A DNA stretch of 11,259 nucleotides from NCBI GenBank assembly GCA_900074885.1, contig FJUW01000020.1, positions 410,956 through 422,214 of the forward strand, in the 5' to 3' direction. This document shows, piece after piece, positions 8,206 through 11,259 of this stretch. The stretch's first letter is position 1. Every line of letters begins with the position of its first letter. The notes beneath the pieces are model-generated. The model ran no database searches and was not told where the DNA came from. It was given only the letters and a program-made list of their open reading frames with translations. The position numbers and the translations under genes were made by a program. Origin of the DNA: Rhynchosporium graminicola (lineage: Eukaryota > Ascomycota > Leotiomycetes > Helotiales > Ploettnerulaceae).

Positions 8206-8464
8206 TCAACTGATATCCAAATTTATGAAAATCATAATAAGGAATATAAGAAGAATGAAAGTCAAGGTTATTGCCAGCTTAATTAGTAGTAGTTTATTTG
8301 AAAATTTTAAACGAGGTGGTCATTTAACTATCCATATTCGAATAGGTTTAATTATCACCTCGTCTCTCGCAAGCCTTCTGGTGGAGTTACACACGTTATA
8401 TGCGCTCCGCTTTTGCCGTTAACATAGCACTCTTCATTGCCTTACCGCTTGTTGTTTTTATCTT
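8206..8464. other. Near-normal (weakly RIPped) patch between gene relics
   Basis: CpA and TpG reappear here, in contrast to both sides. A 77-codon plus-strand ORF (8189-8422) is present, but it has low-complexity Ile/Ser/Leu content and no motif, and I do not accept it as a gene. The patch is about 250 bases, near or below the length at which RIP is efficient, so it may have been single-copy when flanking DNA was duplicated. It contains the inverted repeat at 8311-8363. Confidence 0.45.
8311..8363. repeat. Inverted repeat with palindromic centre
   Basis: ACGAGGTG (8311-8318) and its reverse complement CACCTCGT (8356-8363) flank a 37-base spacer whose middle is the palindrome TATTCGAATA (8335-8344). 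The arms and the palindrome are nearly concentric. It could be an operator-like or transposon-derived site, or chance; no function can be assigned. Confidence 0.7.
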
Positions 8465-9060
8465 AGTAGTAGTCACGTAACTTATTCTTTATATATTCTT
8501 ATTACGAGCAGAGAGATTCAAGCTTATAGGTATAAAAACGATACTTATACGTTTCTATAGATACTATTCTCCTTCGTATGCTAACCTTAATAGTTCCAGA
8601 GTATAAGACCCCTAAGACTTCAGCGAGATAATCTACTAAAGCACGGCTCTAATAATCTTTTAGATAAATAGCTTTATAATATCACTTTTAGTATAACTTA
8701 TTACTGCCTCGGATTCGCTACGCATACGGACTGCTATTAATTACTAGTCTACCTTACGGTACTAAAAATGCCTCTAAGATCTGCAATAGAGTTCAAATTA
8801 TTAATAATCTCTATTTAGTAGCTAATTCACCTAAAAGTTTACGTATATTTATATTATATTAACTATAAAATATATATACTACTTAAGCTATTCCTTAACT
8901 TCGGTAATAATAATAACTACTATTATATCTATAAGAGTTAAGTATTCTTTACTTATAATAAATTTCTTTTCTTAATTTAGGAATCGGAAAAGTATAGATT
9001 TTATACGCTACTAATTCGTAGAATTTATAGATTATTAGTAATAAGTTACCCCTATTTCTA
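8465..9060 (-). pseudogene. Weak, unidentified coding remnant
   Basis: The minus phase with codon start 9059 gives protein-like stretches, for example LVDYLAEVLGVLYSGTIKV (about 8637-8580) and IRKLLGELATK (about 8845-8815). It is free of stops from about 8640 to 8500 and from 9059 to 9000, but between these runs stops are as frequent as expected in TA-rich DNA. I do not recognise a family. It may be one gene with 7205-8205 or with 9670-10618, or not coding at all. Confidence 0.2.
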
Positions 9061-9295
9061 TAGGGGTTAATATTCTGATAGTATTACTACTACTAGCTTA
9101 TAATAATCGAGCAATAAGATAATAACTACTTATATATTTAATAGTTAAGTATTAATAATATTAAGTATTAGATAGCTAAGAGAGTATCTTCTGAGACGGG
9201 TATAAGTATAAAGCGTTATAAGGTATCCTATATTTCTGAATTTTCTATATTATAATACGATAGCTAAGAGAAGAAATCCGTATAAGAGGGCGTCA

Positions 9296-9353
9296 GGGAG
9301 GAATAGAACACTAGTTAAGAAAGTGTAATAGGTCTGTGCGCCTAGTGCCTCCC
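9296..9353. repeat. Bulged inverted repeat in a small unmutated patch
   Basis: GGGAGG (9296-9301) and CACTAG (9309-9314) on the left, separated by seven bases, match CTAGTG-CCTCCC (9342-9353) on the right as a 12-bp stem with one 7-nt bulge and a 27-nt loop. The adjoining 9333-9370 keeps CpA/TpG while its flanks are RIPped. It might be the edge of a repeat or an LTR-like end, but no second copy is in the window. Confidence 0.5.
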
Positions 9354-9362
9354 ACTCCTGTA

Positions 9363-9666
9363 TTTCAGAATTAGAGAGGAAGGAAGAACCTTCTCTCCTT
9401 AGTAATTAGTTTCTATATTAACTAGATTATTACTAGCGAACCTCTAGTAACTATTCTATTATTCTATTGTACTTATTTACCTTAGCGTACTAAGTGATTA
9501 TTATATTCTAATTGCTTTTACTTAACGTTAGCTTAAATAGTTATAATAGCTTAAAGCGGAGAATCCTCTATAATTACTTAGAGGATAATAAACTATTATA
9601 GTTACTAGTATTAAGAATTTATTACTAAGGATAATCTCCCGATTATACTCTATAATAATACTATAT
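9363..9666. other. RIPped spacer without gene
   Basis: TA-rich, with many stops in the frames I tried. A short hairpin, ATCCTCTA (9563-9570) with TAGAGGAT (9579-9586), is present. Nothing else can be supported. Confidence 0.4.
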
Positions 9667-9669
9667 CTA

Positions 9670-10618
9670 AAACTCTACTTCCTTTACTACTTCTACTTTA
9701 CTAGCTTTCTCCTTTAAGTTCTCTAGAGCTCCTAGTAAATCTGGAATATCTAGAACTAGAACTACTATATCTAACTCCTTACTTAAATTTACTAATATAG
9801 CTCTAGTAATAGACTAAGTATAATAGCTAATCCTATAAGCTTTCTTCTTTAGAGAGAGTCCGAGAGTATCTAGATCTAATACTATCTCTAAACTAGAAAG
9901 TAAATTCCTTTTTCCCTTAGTATCAGATATCGTAGCCTTAAATATAGCCTTCTTTATAAATTCCCGTATAATAGTATTTAACTCTTTTATCTGCTTTAAT
10001 ACTATTTTAGCTATTAACCTAGATTTCGCTAAATCTACTATTAGAAGATCTAAATCTTATATCACGTTAGTATTATACTAGTATCTAAAGGTTTAAGATC
10101 TTAACTTATTACCTTAATAAACTCTAACTCCTTAAATACTTTCTCTATAGATCGCCTTAAAGCTTAAGTCTCTACTAATTATATAGTAGTAATCTCTAAT
10201 ATAATAATAAGAGTAGCAGATTTCGCGAGACGATAGATCCGATTAATCGCCTTATAAGTAGCTCTAATACTACCCCGATTCAGCTTCACGTCCTTAGCTT
10301 CACTACTAGGAAGTAAACTAGATAAAATAGTATATTCTATATTAATTAGTTAAGTAACTATAACACGTTAGTATATATAATTATATTTAGGTTCAAGTAA
10401 CTTATATACTTATAATCGCTCTTTAATACCGAATAATACTTATAAAGCTTAGAGTTAAGCTTATTAAACGAATATAGAAGTTCCAGAATAGGAGTATTAT
10501 TATACTTTATCTTAAGGAAAGCGCGAATATATTATAGGTAATATATACGATACGCTACTAAAAGAGTACTAGCGGGAACTAGTAAGAGCACTATAGGAGT
10601 TAGTATAATAGATCCGTA
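9670..10618 (-). pseudogene. Unidentified protein relic in three overlapping open segments
   Basis: Three minus-strand stretches, in three phases, join end to end. Segment A, 10618-10361, has 86 codons with one TAA. Segment B, 10439-10065, has 125 codons with six TAA and no TAG or TGA. Segment C, 10056-9670, has 129 codons with one TAG (9816-9814) and ends at TAG 9669-9667. In DNA this rich in TpA a random frame should stop about every 10-12 codons, so A and C in particular look like former coding sequence. The readings are rich in Leu, Ile, Lys and Glu, for example KQIKELNTIIREFIKKAIF in C and RRSIEKVFKELEFIKVI in B, suggesting long helices or coiled coil. C ends with the Lys/Glu-rich LENLKEKASKVEVVKEVE. 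I recognise no family, catalytic motif or membrane segment. The plus strand is also partly open, so orientation is likely but not certain. Upstream limits toward 10900 are unclear. Confidence 0.45.
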
Positions 10619-10916
10619 GAACTCTTATACCTTACCTAAAGATTATCTCTAATACTAAGGCGAGGAACTTACTTATAATAAGAGAAGAGTTAATTAGGTC
10701 GATTAATATATAAGGTTATAGCAGACTACTATAGTAATTAGTAATAATACCTACTTTAGGAACTATATCATAGTCTAGGGAGAGTTAACTTATAAGTTTA
10801 AGTAGTTATCGCGATTGAAAAAGGAAAAGCTCTAATATTAATAAACCCCTTCCTTTATATACCTTATACCTTACTTAAACTCGACTCCTATTATAAATAT
10901 GTTGGATTTGTAACCA

Positions 10917-11081
10917 GTACCTTGGTCAGTTTACTAGTACCTTGGTTAGTTTTGCCTGCATTAGCATACACACCCTGTACCTTGTCAGTACATGGTCTTA
11001 GTACCTGGTTCAGTACCTTGCCCATGTACCTTGTTGTACCTGGCACCTACACCCTGTACCTTGTCAGCAGCCTGTACCCTG
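10917..11081. repeat. Degenerate GTACCTTG repeat block, not RIPped
   Basis: GTACCTTG occurs at 10917, 10937, 10977, 11013, 11026 and 11056, with variants GTACCTGG at 11001 and 11036 and GTACCCTG at 11074. A 19-base unit, ACACCCTGTACCTTGTCAG, is repeated exactly at 10970-10988 and 11049-11067, 79 bases apart. CpA and TpG are plentiful although both flanks lack them. A plus-strand frame through it (10922-11185) is a low-complexity by-product, not a gene. Confidence 0.8.
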
Positions 11082-11162
11082 CATACTCTATTAGAGTTAC
11101 TATAAAGGTTCTCGATAGAGTTCTACTACTCTCTAGTACGTATATCGTACTTCTAGAGGTTT

Positions 11163-11184
11163 CTACTGACGTACTACTGACGTA
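11163..11184. repeat. Perfect tandem duplication of an 11-bp unit
   Basis: CTACTGACGTA is present twice without spacer, at 11163-11173 and 11174-11184. The surrounding bases to the window end are again poor in CpA/TpG and rich in GTA/TAC, with no gene seen. Confidence 0.75.
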
Positions 11185-11259
11185 GTATGATTCTACGGTA
11201 TACGTGTCTTCTTCTATGGAGTTCTGTATTACGTAGTATAGAATATTCTAGAGAGCTCA

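Larger units (their letters stand above)
7190..10900. other. Right RIP-mutated tract
   Basis: TpA-rich with few CpA/TpG, as in the left tract, but interrupted by the near-normal patch 8206-8460 and a small one at about 9330-9370. Unlike the left tract, I see no reverse transcriptase, protease, integrase or transposase; the readable parts look like host-type genes on the minus strand. Since RIP needs duplicated DNA, this suggests a duplicated segment or genes carried in a repeat. Confidence 0.75.

Noticed and set aside
8189..8422. 77-codon plus-strand ORF
   Set aside because: Low-complexity Ile/Ser/Leu product with no motif; its start overlaps the opposite-strand kinase relic.
9048..9067. Hairpin ACCCCTAT-TTCT-ATAGGGGT considered as a terminator or regulatory element
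   Set aside because: Short, inside mutated DNA, with no gene ending nearby; plausible by chance in a TA-rich tract.
9171..9271. Repeat of GATAGCTAAGAGA at 9171 and 9259
   Set aside because: Thirteen bases of RIP-simplified sequence recur easily; no longer homology surrounds the copies.
9309..9347. CACTAG...CTAGTG considered as CACTA transposon termini
   Set aside because: Only 39 bases apart, no transposase and no flanking three-base duplication that could be verified.
10922..11185. 87-codon plus-strand ORF
   Set aside because: It is the translation of the GTACCTTG repeats and the TAC/GTA-rich sequence after them; its composition follows the repeat.
1..11259. CRISPR array, bacterial operon or plasmid origin
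   Set aside because: No regularly spaced repeats, ribosome-binding sites or gene packing of a prokaryote; the RIP signature indicates an ascomycete nucleus.

Overview
The window looks like chromosomal DNA of a filamentous ascomycete fungus (Pezizomycotina). The main reason is two long tracts with the fingerprint of repeat-induced point mutation (RIP). In about 1-3323 and 7190-10900, CpA and TpG have almost vanished, TpA is everywhere, and CpG, CpC and CpT survive. By hand count the first 600 bases hold two CpA, no TpG and about twenty CpG, while a 60-base sample at 3361-3420 holds about eleven CpA plus TpG. There is no dense bacterial-style gene packing, and no intact gene can be called with confidence.

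Left tract (1-3323): a RIP-destroyed Ty3/Gypsy LTR retrotransposon on the minus strand, cut off by the left window edge. Running from high to low coordinates I read an LTR-like 5' end with a TATA box, a Gag capsid-like region and CCHC zinc knuckle, an aspartic protease with its DTG triad, and the N-terminal half of the reverse transcriptase. The catalytic part of RT, RNase H, integrase and 3' LTR would lie beyond position 1.

Middle island (about 3324-7100): ordinary base composition, apparently never RIPped, with no convincing intact gene. It holds a short possible aminoglycoside-phosphotransferase-like fragment (5181-5459, plus), a 127-codon ORF with a tandem 22-residue C2HC-type zinc-finger motif (5502-5885, minus), a perfect 12-bp hairpin (5910-5938) and a purine-rich tract near 4800.

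Right tract (about 7190-10900): RIPped, but apparently carrying gene-like rather than retrotransposon sequence. The best call is a broken protein-kinase-like gene on the minus strand (about 7205-8205). Further right, three overlapping minus-strand segments between 9670 and 10618 stay open far longer than expected in such TA-rich DNA and read as a Lys/Glu/Leu-rich protein I do not recognise. A weaker unidentified coding remnant may lie at 8465-9060. Two patches keep normal CpA/TpG: 8206-8460, which contains an inverted repeat, and 10905-11081, a degenerate GTACCTTG repeat block.

The genes do not form a working system. The window reads as a genome-defence graveyard around a short single-copy island. 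The points most worth checking are the RIPped kinase, the unidentified protein relic at 9670-10618, the two-finger ORF and the unmutated repeat block.
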